Assembly (NCBI GenBank): GCA_963693315.1
Contig: OY856187.1
Location: 113,437,483-113,501,482 of the forward strand
Source of the DNA: Diogma glabrata
Lineage: Eukaryota > Arthropoda > Insecta > Diptera > Cylindrotomidae
DNA length: 64,000 nt
Direction of reading: 5' to 3'
The notes under the pieces are model-generated. The model saw only the letters and a list, made by a program, of their open reading frames with translations, made no database searches and was not told where the DNA came from. A program made the translations under genes and the position numbers. Position 1 is the first letter of the stretch. Each line of letters begins with the position of its first letter. This document shows positions 1-10,700 of the stretch, in pieces.

Positions 1-19
1 GCTATTATTATAATAATTC

Positions 20-564
20 ACAAGCTACTATTCATCCATTTGTCATTTATTTTAAAAGTGCCACAAGTGAATATATACAGCACCGAAGTTTTATACTCAT
101 TTCGGATTTAAACGATCACAACATGTACTACAGTCCATCTTTTTATTACAAAACTTATTGAATTCATCAAAACGCATATAAATTCTAATATTACAAAAAT
201 AATTTATAACACTGACGGTGCACCTTCTCAATACAAAAATAAACATAACCTAATTAACTTATGCCACCATAAAAAAGACTTTAAGGTTGATGCTGAATGG
301 CATTTTCATGCTACCAGCCATGGAAAGGAACCTTGTGATGGAATTGGTGGTACACTGAAGCGTGCTGCACACCGTTATAGTATGGCGAGCGAAGATAATA
401 TTATTGATACACCAAAAAAACTTTTCGAATGGGCTTTAAAATGGGAATCTCCCATGAACTTTGGATACGCCGATAAAAATGAATATCAATTAACAAAAAA
501 AAATTACAAAATCGATATAAAAATGCGATTACTCCGAAAAATGATTACTTTTAGAACTGTTTAG
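20..564 (+). pseudogene. Fragment of a transposon-linked conserved protein, frameshifted
   Basis: Two overlapping frames read as one protein. Roughly 20-120 in frame 2 gives a block ending FILISDLNDHN. From about 112 frame 1 continues through TDGAPSQYKNKHN, EWHFHATSHGKEPCDGIGG and KKLFEWALKWESP to a TAG at 562. The DGAPSQYKN, ATSHGK and CDGIGG blocks recall a family of uncharacterised proteins found in many copies in insect and Hydra genomes, which I take to be transposon-derived. That recognition is from memory and is not proven here. The 5' part runs off the window, and the frameshift at about 110-125 shows it is broken. The function is unknown; a DNA transposase or an associated protein is the likely role. 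Confidence 0.6.
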
Positions 565-904
565 AGTCCGCAAAATTGTATTTTAGCGGCCTAGTACTTA
601 AATTCGTTATGACAACACTTTAACGGATTCAAAATTATTTTTCATTTTATATTATAATTATTTTCAAATTATAATCACAATTGCTTTGATAAGTTTTGTT
701 CAAAAATCAAATTTTAGGTACGTAAGAATACAAACTAAGCAATAAATTAGAAAAAAAAAATCCTAAGAGCAAATACTAAAAAACTTTGTATGCAACACGT
801 ACGCAAATGGCTTTAGCAGACTAATGTTCATATTATAGACTCGGCTAGCGCCTCGTCCGGAAACATTACGATTCGTCCGCTAAAACCATATTTTGCGTAC
901 TTGT
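565..904. other. No recognised feature
   Basis: AT-rich sequence between the gene fragment and the pogo-like element. I see no coding signal, RNA gene or obvious repeat. Confidence 0.5.
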
Positions 905-906
905 TA

Positions 907-1710
907 GGGGAGAGTTGCCATATGCGTCCTGGTCACCTAAATCGTACCAGTGCCATTATTCAATAATTATTACAGTTTTATGCAATCTGGTGGTAAACAT
1001 ATTAACTTTTATCTAAGCCAATAAAGTAGAAACAAAACAACAATCAGTATAAGTATTTTCTTGTGAATAACAGAAGTAAAAAACATTCAGGTAGGTTTGA
1101 TGTTAATTTTAAACGATTTCATTCGTCTGAATTTCATATAACTGAACAGTTTCTGAGATAGCGTTAAACACTTTTGAGAACTGATTATGTTTTATTATTT
1201 ATTTTAGTGAATTTAAGAAACATGATAATAATATTGTAAGGTTAGGTTCAAATATTTGAAGTCGTCCTTATTCCTAAATCGTACCACACTGTAGTTTTTG
1301 AATCATACTGGTACGATTTAAGATACTGATGTCAAATTTGCCGCGTGAATAAACTGTTTAAAACCAAAAAAAATATTTTTGAATTTTTTGGCATGGAAAA
1401 GCGGAAATATTGTGAATGGACAGAAGAACTAATGGAAGTAGCACCTAATTTTAATTCCTCCCATTAGGTACGATATTGGAAACTGGCTGGTACCATTTAG
1501 GATACCGGTGTCCTTAATCGTACTTTTGGCATGGTCTGAAGAAATTGGCCATATCACAATGATCTATCAATGAATAGTTAAAAAATTATGTTAAATTGCA
1601 CCTTTGATAGTTAAAAAATGGATATAAATCATAATATTTGCTTAAATGCTTAGTAAAGAATAATTAAACTGCCTTCAAAATTAAGTGGTACGCATATGGC
1701 AACTCTCCCC
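907..1710. mobile_element. Non-autonomous pogo/Tc1-like DNA transposon (804 bp)
   Basis: The left end GGGGAGAGTTGCCATATGCG (907-926) is matched exactly by its reverse complement at 1691-1710. Both ends abut TA (905-906 and 1711-1712), the target duplication of the IS630-Tc1-mariner superfamily. Inside, 1393 onward reads MEKRKYCEWTEELMEVAPNF, which resembles the start of the N-terminal Pipsqueak-type helix-turn-helix of pogo/Tigger-like transposases; the rest of a transposase is missing. Variants of a phrase containing ATCGTACCA recur near both ends in both orientations and could be transposase-binding sites. The element is seen directly; the pogo assignment is inferred from the TA duplication and the short peptide. 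Confidence 0.8.
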
Positions 1711-1959
1711 TACATAAACTACTATTATCGTATTCTACGGAAAAAATTTTAATGAATAAATATATTTATAAAAAACTTGTATAAGCGTTATACTGCCTAC
1801 AAAATAAAGACGTTTGTCGTTCACGAAAAAAATTCAAATTTGTGACCGTCACCAACGGCTAAGGGGTTGGCGAAAAAATCTAAAAAAATTACGAAATCGT
1901 TTTCTAATGGAGTCCTATCAATTCCCAAAATTTGAGCAAAAACAAATTCTTGGTCTCCC

Positions 1960-2708
1960 ATATATATATATTATATAAACGATATGAGATATAACGAAAA
2001 CGACCGGCACTCTCACGGTCGCATTTGTTGATTTGTTGAGGTAGATCAAAAACATTTTCTAGACATGTGTGTTCTATTAATATCCTAAGTTCAGCAAAAT
2101 TCGACACGTGGTTAAGAAACTAGAGGCTTTTTCTAAAAAAATTTAATTTTTTAAAACCGTTATAACAGCCGTTGGGATACTAATATTTTAAAAAAGTTAA
2201 CAAATTTTGAATTTTTGGAATCTTTTTTATCAATTTATTTTAAAAATAGACCTCTGCAGTTAGAAGTTCCTGAATGAGCGGCTCCAACAAAAAAGTTTGC
2301 AAAAAAAATTTTTGTCTAAACATCCGGCACTCTCACGGTCGCATTTGTATAGCAAGATAAAAAAGACTTTTTGAAAATGTTGTGTTTTATCAAAAGATTG
2401 GATACGTTTGTAAATCAGCCAAATCCGACACATGGAAAAAACTAGAGGCTTTACACTAGAAAAAAGCCGTTTTTTGAATCCGTTATAACGGCCGTTTGGA
2501 TATTTATATTTTTAAAAACTCCATAAATTTAAAATCCTTGAACTCTTTTTTATCAATTTCTTCCAAAAAATAGACCTCTGCAGTTGGAAGTTTCTGAGTG
2601 AGCGGCTCCAACAAAAAAGCTTGTAAAACACAAAATGCGTTTGACTCAACCATCGCATTTGTGTAGCCACATCAAAAAATGTGTTTTTAAAAATGTGTGT
2701 TTTATGAA
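1960..2708. repeat. About 320-bp tandem repeat, units 1 to 3 (part)
   Basis: The phrase AACTAGAGGC recurs at 2118 and 2440, about 321 bp apart. Each unit carries a CCGTTATAAC motif, a CCTCTGCAGTT motif and the phrase CACTCTCACGGTCGCATTTG (2006 and 2329; degraded in the third). The array resumes at 6203 after a 3.49-kb insertion. A reversed copy of part of the unit lies near 20780-20832. Confidence 0.75.
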
Positions 2709-3296
2709 TAGTCCCTGGGCCTTCACCTACATAATTTTGTGATTACCACATATTTTATACTTCGTAAGACGCTTGTCCCTGACGAGTCCTACAACTTTTT
2801 TATCTGCCATTTTCCTTGATTCGGCCGCTTTTTCCCTCGGGAAACTCCGAAACATGGCGATTTCTCGGGGTCTTGTATATTTATTACCATAATTTTGTTA
2901 TTTATTATAGGGGGTGGAAATATGTTTTAGAAAACGAGGGTAAATTTGTCCGACAAAAATTGTCTGCTTTTGTCGAGTCCGACAACTCAAACTGGTCAAA
3001 ATACCAGGGTATTGAAAATCAAACATCACAAAACTAGTTTTACAGGATTGTTTAACAAAAGTTAGTGAAATTGAAGGGTCATGTTGTCCGACGAATTTTC
3101 GGCCGCGTTTTTTCAGGCCCACTACTGGAAGTCGGAATTCTGGCGGGTAGTGTTTATTGATTACCACATGTCGGACAAAAATGAAACACGATAAAAAACC
3201 ATTTGCTATTATAAAAAATCGAGTTGTCCGACAAAAATATAGCCGCGTTCGGCCAGTCCGACAAGAAAATGAGAAAAATATTTCAGGAGAACGATT
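2709..3296 (+). repeat. Foldback arm copy A
   Basis: 588 bp nearly identical to 3714-4304 and, for its outer 470 bp, inverted-complementary to 5733-6199. It is cut by the N run. It contains six GTCCGAC/GTCGGAC motifs at 2948, 2977, 3086, 3170, 3226 and 3256. Confidence 0.85.
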
Positions 3297-3496
3297 NNNN
3301 NNNNNNNNNNNNNNNNNNNNNNNNNNNNNNNNNNNNNNNNNNNNNNNNNNNNNNNNNNNNNNNNNNNNNNNNNNNNNNNNNNNNNNNNNNNNNNNNNNNN
3401 NNNNNNNNNNNNNNNNNNNNNNNNNNNNNNNNNNNNNNNNNNNNNNNNNNNNNNNNNNNNNNNNNNNNNNNNNNNNNNNNNNNNNNNNNNNNNNNN
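3297..3496. other. Assembly gap of 200 N
   Basis: Exactly 200 undetermined bases. The sequence before the gap matches 4166-4304, and the corresponding copy B continues past this point, so the gap sits at the inner end of a repeated arm. Any protein reading across it is an artefact. Confidence 0.98.
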
Positions 3497-3713
3497 TGTT
3501 TTGTCGCTAACGGGTCAGTTAACTGATAAATATTGATGGAATTATGAAGACGATAAATTACGTACAGAAACTCGACATTAATTTGTAGAAACCACCGAAA
3601 TCCTTGTATCTTGGGCGTGGCTATACTTTTCAGCGGGATAATGACTCCAAGCATACCTCAAAAGTTGCTTCTGAATTTTTCAGAAAAAATCTAGTTTTGG
3701 AAACATCTCCTTT

Positions 3714-4304
3714 TAGTCCCTGGGCCTTCACCTACATAATTTTGTGATTACCACATATTTTATACTTCGTAAGACGCTTGTCCCTGACGAGTCCTACAAC
3801 TTTTTTATCTGTCATTTTCCTTGATTCGGCCGCTTTTTCCCTCGGGAAACTCCGAAACATGGCGATTTCTCGGGGTCTTGTATATTTATTACCATAATTT
3901 TGTTATTTATTATAGGGGGTGGAAATTTGTTTTAGAAAACGAGGGTAAATTTGTCCGACAAAAAATTGTCTGCTTTTGTCGAGTCCGACAACTCAAACTG
4001 GTCAAAATACCAGGGTATTGAAAATCAAACACCACAAAACTAGTTTTCACAGGATTGTTTAACAAAAGTTAGTGAAATTGAAGGGTCATGTTGTCCGACA
4101 AATTTTCGGCCGCGTTTTTTTCAGTCCCACGATTGGAAGTCGGAATTCTGGCGGTGTAGTGTTTATTGATTACCACATGTCGGACAAAAATGAAACACGA
4201 TAAAAAACCATTTGCTATTATAAAAAATCGAGTTGTCCGACAAAAATATAGCCGCGTTCGGCCGTCCGACAAGAAAATGAGAAAAATATTTCAGGAGAAC
4301 GATT
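3714..4304 (+). repeat. Foldback arm copy B (direct repeat of copy A)
   Basis: Begins with the same TAGTCCCTGGGCC end as copy A and stays nearly identical to its last base before the gap. Six GTCCGAC/GTCGGAC motifs lie at 3953, 3983, 4093, 4179, 4235 and 4264. Its left flank shows no duplication shared with the right end at 6199, so it looks like an internal duplication or a nested solo arm. Confidence 0.8.
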
Positions 4305-4751
4305 ATTTTTGTTTCTTTGTTAAATTTGCTAATATTTATGAACAAATTTAATGTATACATTTATGACGTAACATTTTTTAATGAAACAGTGTTTACAGAT
4401 GGCACTGTATAAAGAAAATTAGAAAATTTTTGTAAATAGAACAATTATAAAAAAGGAGCATGTACCCAAAAAGTGATGGAAAACATGTTCTAATATTAAT
4501 TTTTAAAAATTTAAGGAACATTAACCAGTTGAAAAGGTTATTTACACAATTTTAATTAAAAATATTGAGAATGATTTTAAAATATGCGCCAATTTTAACA
4601 AGAAAAAAATATTGCCTATTTTTTCGATTTACCAGATTTAAAACTATATGCGCCGATAGAGTATATAAATCTAAATGATACTTTTACTCGCCGCGAGGAA
4701 CGGAAAGAGTAGTATATATACGACCGATATTTTTTAATCGTCGTCTTGCAA

Positions 4752-5203
4752 TCTGGGACCAACAAAAACAACCTGCTGAATGGAAAATAACAAGCAACAC
4801 AAGAAATGTGGCCGCCTAAAGTGTGCTTATTATCATGGAGTCGCACTGATAAACACTGCATATAAAATACTAGCTAATGTCGTACTTGCTAGACTCATTC
4901 CGTTCGCCGGATCTATCATCGGTGACTATCAGTGTTGTTTTCGTCCCACCGCAGATCAATTTTTTACCTTAAGGATGATTCTTGAAAAATATTGGGTGAT
5001 TAAAATCAGCATTCATCAGCTTTACGTTGATTTCAAGAAAGCATATGATATTATTTTATCTCCGATCATATTCCTTGGTATCCCAGAGAATCTTGTTTTC
5101 TGGGTAAACTCATAACATAGGGATCAAATTGTAGAATAGTAATCAGTCAGTTTTTGATTCTTTTGATATAACATCTGGTGTTCAACAAGGTGATTTACAA
5201 TGA
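4752..5203 (+). pseudogene. Decayed reverse transcriptase fragment of an RTE-like non-LTR retrotransposon
   Basis: Three frames read in order. At 4752 is IWDQQKQPAEWK. From about 4835 to 5080 come ALINTAYKILANVVLARLIP, GDYQCCFRPTADQFFTLRM and HQLYVDFKKAYDI, the fingers and palm with the first catalytic aspartate region. From about 5158 to 5200 comes SFDITSGVQQGDLQ, cognate to the usual SGVRQGDPLS block. The second catalytic block (YADD) is absent because a GA microsatellite follows at once. At least two frameshifts and an in-frame stop make it non-functional. The clade (RTE-like or a related lineage) is an inference from the wording of the motifs. It sits between the arms of the foldback element. 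Confidence 0.8.
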
Positions 5204-5205
5204 TT

Positions 5206-5286
<81 letters not shown>

Positions 5287-5332
5287 TGAGGAGAGAGAGA
5301 GAGAGAGAGGAGATGAGAGAGAAGAGAGAGAG
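5203..5332. repeat. GA microsatellite
   Basis: About 130 bp of GA/GAGAGG repeats with a few T interruptions. It directly truncates the reverse transcriptase fragment. The low-complexity open frame on the minus strand here is not a gene. Confidence 0.95.
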
Positions 5333-5378
5333 TTAATATAATTATAATTTGAATTACAATGAACAATAATATAAATTA

Positions 5379-5440
5379 AACCAATGGTTACTGAGATACG
5401 TTTATAAATTAAACCAATAGGTTACTGAGATACGTTTAAA
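5379..5440. repeat. Two-copy 33-bp tandem duplication
   Basis: The phrase TTAAACCAAT followed by GGTTACTGAGATACGTTTA occurs twice in immediate succession. Confidence 0.8.
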
Positions 5441-5732
5441 AATCTACATAGTAATGACTAAAGGTTGATTATTATAATGATTTCATTAAATTATTATTTA
5501 ATTATTATTATAATTTTTTATTATTATTTATAATTTTTATCAATTTATAATATTTAAGAACAAATATCTAAAATTATTGACTAATGTTGATATATCGTGG
5601 ATGATGATATTGAGCGTATGCCTATCGTGTTTGAAATTATGACATTTTTCGATAGTTAGCGGTCACCAATTTGTCGGACAATTGTATCAGAGTAAAATAT
5701 TATTAATTAAAACTATAAAAAAAAAAAAATTA

Positions 5733-6199
5733 GACATGTGGTAATCAATAAACACTACCCCGCCAGAATTCCGACTTCCAGTCGTCGGACTGAAAAAACG
5801 CGAACGAAAATTTGTCGGACAATATGACCCTTCAATTTCACTAACTTTTGTTAAACAATCCCGTGAAAACTAGATTTGTGGTGTTTGATTTTCAATACCC
5901 TGGTATTTTGACCAGTTTGAGTTGTCGGACTCGACAAAAGCAGACAATTTTTTGTCGGACAAATTTACCCTCGTTTTCTAAAACAAATTTCCACCCCCTA
6001 TAATAAATAACAAAATTATGGTAATAAATATACAAGACCCCGGGAAATCGCCATGTTTCGGAGTTTCCCGAGGGAAAAAGCGGCCGAATCAAGGAAAATG
6101 GCAGATAAAAAAGTTGTAGGACTCGTCAGGGACAAGCGTCTTACGAAGTATAAAATATGTGGTAATCACAAAATTATGTAGGTGAAGGCCCAGGGACTA
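5733..6199 (-). repeat. Foldback arm copy C (inverted)
   Basis: Reverse complement of 2709-3176 with scattered substitutions. GTCGGAC motifs lie at 5784, 5814, 5934 and 5954; a further one lies just inside at 5673. Position 5784 keeps a motif where copies A and B have GTCCCAC, which suggests the ancestral arm carried at least one more site. Confidence 0.85.
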
Positions 6200-6202
6200 G
6201 AA

Positions 6203-6470
6203 TATCTTGGACAAGTTCGTAAATCAGCGAAACCCAACACATGGTTAAGAAACTGGAAAAAAAATCGTTTTTTAAATCCGTTATAACGGCCGTTTGGATA
6301 CTAATATTTGTAAAAACTTCGTAAGCTTAGAATCTGTGGAAACATTTTAATCCGTTTCGTATAAATATAAACCTCTGCAGTTAGAGGTTTTTGACTTGTC
6401 GGCTTCAACAAAAAAGTTTGCAGCAATTTTTAACAACAACAATTTGCGAAAACCTTATAACAGTCAATGA
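6203..6470. repeat. Resumed unit of the 320-bp tandem repeat
   Basis: Starts with TATCTTGGACAAG and continues with the unit phrases CCGTTATAACGG and ACCTCTGCAGTT. After subtracting the 3491-bp insertion, the phrase spacing is about 317 bp, in register with the units at 2118 and 2440. Confidence 0.75.
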
Positions 6471-6473
6471 AAA

Positions 6474-7420
6474 AAAAAATAAAAATGAAAAAAATGAATA
6501 GCAGAAATTTATTTTTTTTCTTAGAAATAAACATTTTGATATTTTGCAGTAATCTACAAATCAGGGAATTTTACAACTGCGCCGTCGAGCACCAAGTGAC
6601 TTCGTTACATTATTCCTACAATTCAACTCGATTATAAGAAAGATTTTAATAGATGAACATTGGACAAATGGTATATACCGTACAACAGGTGATATTTTGA
6701 CGAAAGATGGAGATATGTATTGCAAGAAGCTGATTTAAAGTTTTTAAGCATTATTAAATAAAGTGGTGGGGTGTCTCCCGAGCACATTGGTGCATAAGCA
6801 TTTAGTACGGTTCAAAACAAATAAATGACAAAGAACTGATAAGTTATTGGACTACATTGGGATACCTGGTGGAGCTATCCCGAGCACTTGTTTATTTGAA
6901 TCTTCAATAACAGTAGTTAGGATATATACGCTGAGAGTATGATGTGTAATATATTTCTGCATTTCAACGTCTGGTTTGTCACTCCCGATAAATAATTTGT
7001 TTTTTACTTATTTTTGTGCAATATAATTTTTGTCTGTTGGGATACTACATCTTTCTTTAATGAACAAATATTGATGAAATTTTAGAAAAAGAAGAGAACG
7101 CTTCGAACGAGAAGGAACTGATAAGCTTTTGAGTGATAATGATAAAGTGGTATGAGCCTCCGGCTAGGACCTGATTTAATAATTAGACTACACAAAATCT
7201 TTAGGAAAAGTTAGCATTAACTGAAGTATTTGATAAATTTGAGGTCATTATGTATCAAGAACAGAGTATTTAGCTATCGGAGCTGTTGTGAAGTCAGCCT
7301 ATGCATCAGCGTAGCCAATATTTTTTTTAAGAACACTAACACAAAAAATAAGTTTGATTTCCATTAAATCATATCTGACTTCCAGTGTACAGGTAATTTA
7401 AATCAACAATAATGTTCTAT
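6474..7420. other. No recognised feature
   Basis: AT-rich sequence downstream of the transporter gene (minus-strand sense). No coding blocks that I recognise. Confidence 0.5.
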
Positions 7421-7426
7421 TTTATT
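7421..7426 (-). terminator. Candidate polyadenylation signal of the SLC17-like gene
   Basis: AATAAA on the minus strand, 72 nt past the stop codon at 7498-7500. The position is plausible, but the hexamer is common in DNA this AT-rich. Confidence 0.45.
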
Positions 7427-7497
7427 TAAAACTAACAAATATTTACAAATTTAAACAATATATACAACAAAATACATATATAAATAATTATAAATAA

Positions 7498-7743
7498 TTA
7501 ATTTCTGTAAATGAATGGAACACTTTCTTCTTTATTTATTTGAATTTTTTCCAAATCGTCAAATTGTTTTATTTTTATTTCTAAATGTTTTAGTTCTACA
7601 TTTTTTTTAATATTTGTTTCTGTTGTTGTCTGATTATTCCATGGTCTAATATTTGAATCAAAAAATATTAAATAAATTACTCCTGAAATAATTGATATTG
7701 AAGCGGATATTGAAAAGACGATCCTCCATTGTTCTATTGTTTG
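7498..7743 (-). CDS. SLC17-like gene, last exon
   Basis: Acceptor TTTTTAG followed by QTIEQWRIVFSISASIS, the last transmembrane helix, DSNIRPWN and a charged tail ending VPFIYRN before TAA. The phase-0 junction with the donor at 17096 restores ITFEN-QTIEQW, the usual wording of this family, across a 9.35-kb intron. Confidence 0.92.
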   Translation of the reverse strand, partial: QTIEQWRIVFSISASISIISGVIYLIFFDSNIRPWNNQTTTETNIKKNVELKHLEIKIKQFDDLEKIQINKEESVPFIYRN

Positions 7744-10700
7744 CTAAAAATATTAAAAAATCGATTAATATAATAGAAAAAGGGTTCAAATGAGTTTTCA
7801 TTAGTTTGCATCAAAAAGCACTGCTAAACCCCTAAGCGCAAGTGGTAGTTTAAAATTGCAATTTGTGCTGCGGTATAAAAGGGCCAACAAATAGTATTAG
7901 ATTGAGACGTCCAATCGTGAATTTCAAAAACGCTTCTGAATGCAAAAAATATTTTCGTCCTTTCTACAGGAAGAAGATTTTAATCAAAATGTTTTTTATG
8001 TAGAAACAGCTTGTTAACAAGCTGTTAAGCAGTTTGCATATGTATTTATATCTCAAAGTTTAATAAAATAATGAACCGAAGTAAACAAATGATAAATTAC
8101 TATTATCACTTTTCTACAGTAATCATAACGAACTTTGTAGTAAGAAATATTTACAATAAGCTAATTATCGTTAATTATTTGTAAATTAATCATCTTCCCT
8201 ATTATAAAAGCAATTAATGGATGATCGATGTAAGCATTAAGTTCACTTTGATTATCGTAGCCCATGAAGAAATAGAATAATCTGAAAAGATCACTAAAGA
8301 TCACATTGGTACATTGTAGTAAACCGTTTGTGTTTTTATAATTGTAGATATGATTGAATCAACGACGATGTGTATATAGATTTCTGTTGAACCTAGAAAT
8401 TGTATTTAAATGAGTTTTAAACGCCATTCACCATATTTCAAATGTGGCATTTCTAAGCTTAGAACGGTTGGTGGGTTAAGACAAGCGGTGCGTTGTCAAC
8501 AGCAAATTAATCGGCTAACTCCATTTTCAGTTACAAATATTACATTATAATTTAGCTAGTTTTTTTTAAAATAAAAAGTGTTGTGTAATAGGGTTTAAAA
8601 TGTGTGTCACAACATTACATAAATACCTTTTAAGACCTAGGTCCAGACCAAGGTCCCACAACAGCTGGCGTTCTAAGGTGTTGATGAACGCTTTTTTTAA
8701 ACCTCTTCGGGTTGTAGCCACCTGAGACTAAGGATTCTTGCAAACTATTCCATTTGTATGCAGTTCGGGATGTCGACCGTTTCACTGGTTGTGGAAGCCG
8801 ATTGCCGAGTGGAACGCGGGTAAGAATAAGTTTGATGCATGATGCCGCTGATTTCATCTGAGCACTGCTGATGATGATATTTTTAAGTTTTGGACGCATT
8901 TATAACAATAACTGCAGAAATTGAACTGGCGAAAAGAGAGATTTAAATTAAATTCCTTTCCAAAAACCCTAAAGTCTACTTCCAACTTTTAAACGTTTTA
9001 TCTGTGAAACATGAAACAACACTGGATTATACAATTGCTTCAAGTTTGAGATGGAATAAACGGTAACCAAGGAAATATTTCTATATTAAATAGCACTAAG
9101 GTGTGAACTATTTTGCCACAATTCTGTGGTGTGTCTTCCTTAAATTATTCATCTACCCGACAAACATTTAGTAACCAACAGTACCTCTACAGTCCCAATG
9201 TAACCTCGGAAAACAAAAACTTTTTCTTTAAATATGACGAAGGAGAATTACGAACACAAAACAAACTAAAAACAGTTTAAATAACACCAACACACATTAA
9301 TCTTTGCTTGAATTCTCGTTTGCGAACAACGAAAATTTTTGAAATACGCCCGATCATCTGTTATAATTTCGTAAATTGATAATAAAAAATTAGGTTCAAC
9401 CTTAGATTATAAAATACACAGGATAAGTAATATCTTTTTAAGTTGAAGTTATTTTTATTATAATATAAAAACTGAATCTAAAAAATTATGGTGCAAATTA
9501 TGAAACTTTTTGCAGTCCATACAATTTTAGAGCGATCTAGTTTCGAACCAATGAGAAAATTTTTAAACTTTAAAAAAGTTTATCATTCTCATCAGGGCTA
9601 GCCGACTAGATAAACTCTACCAAAAAATGTCAACGCTAATGCATATAAACCAAAAATTAGGTTAAAACTCTAGCGAAGTGTAAAAACAAAAAATTTACAT
9701 AAACATACATTTAATAAATTCAGGTTTAGTCAATTAATTTCTCGGGTGATAAGTCTATAATTTTAGTATGATTTCGGGTTTAATGGGCTTTAATCTTTCA
9801 ATTGGTAACATCGGTTAACCCATTCCAACACAATTTAACTTAACACTTTCCTTGTCTCTTAAATTCTTAACAAATTATACCATGTGTCGAAACTAAAAAA
9901 CTTTAAAAAAAAAAAGAACCGACTTCAAAAAACACAAAAAAGTGAAAAATAACTCAATTGTGACTTTAGAGACAAAAATGCAGCTAACTATTGATTTATT
10001 TAATTTAATTATATTTAACTACAGACAAAAAAAAATTACGGTTTTAAACAAAGTTATTATATTATATAAAATTTATTTATTATTATAATTATCACAAATA
10101 TTATAGTTGTTACAATAGTTATTATATTATAAATGTTATTTGTAGCAGAAAACTGTTGGAAGTCGGTGCCAAACCGATGACATGTTAGTCAGTTTTTCGT
10201 CAATTTGGCACCGACTTCGAACAGTTTTGTGCTACGAATAACTTTTATATTATAATAATTATTGTAACAACTATAATAATTGTGATAATTTTAATAATAA
10301 ATAAATTCTATATAATATAATAACTTTGTTTAAAACCGGAATTTTTTTTGTCTGTATAGTTAAATATAATTAAATTAAATAAATCAATAATTAGCTGTAT
10401 TTTTGTCTCTAAAGTCACAATTGAGTTATTTTTCACTTTTGTGTGTTTTTTGAAGTCGGTTCTATTTTTTTTTTAAAGTTTTTATTTTTCCATTTTTAGT
10501 TTGGTTTTGTACCCAAATGTCGGTTAAAAAGGCGTTTTTGAAGTAATAACTAAGTCTCGGAATATATTCATCAATGACAATCAAGTAATCAATGGTTTTT
10601 CGATGTTTTGAGAAGAAAAGGTGAATTTCCTGTCATAGAAAATTATATTGGACCAACTCGAAATCTAAACCAATATAATACAGCTCAAACCATCCAAATA

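Larger units (their letters stand above)
2709..6199. mobile_element. 3.49-kb foldback-type DNA element with long inverted repeats
   Basis: The left end TAGTCCCTGGGCCTTCACC at 2709 is matched by its reverse complement ending at 6199. Homology between the ends extends about 470 bp (2709-3176 against 5733-6199 inverted). A direct extra copy of the left arm lies at 3714-4304. GAA flanks both ends (2706-2708 and 6200-6202). Removing the element and one GAA gives a gap-free match to the neighbouring 320-bp tandem unit, so a 3-bp duplication fits better than TA. No transposase is visible. Between the arms are a 200-N gap, a decayed reverse transcriptase fragment and a GA microsatellite. The superfamily cannot be assigned. 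Confidence 0.75.

Noticed and set aside
2816..3037. Near-identical short open frames at 2816, 3821 and 5892 (minus)
   Set aside because: They are the same segment of the three foldback arms; repetition and the lack of any family resemblance argue against a gene.
3157..3654. Open frames containing long undefined stretches
   Set aside because: They exist only because the 200-N gap contains no stops.
5124..5366. Ser/Leu-rich minus-strand open frame
   Set aside because: Translation of the GA microsatellite.
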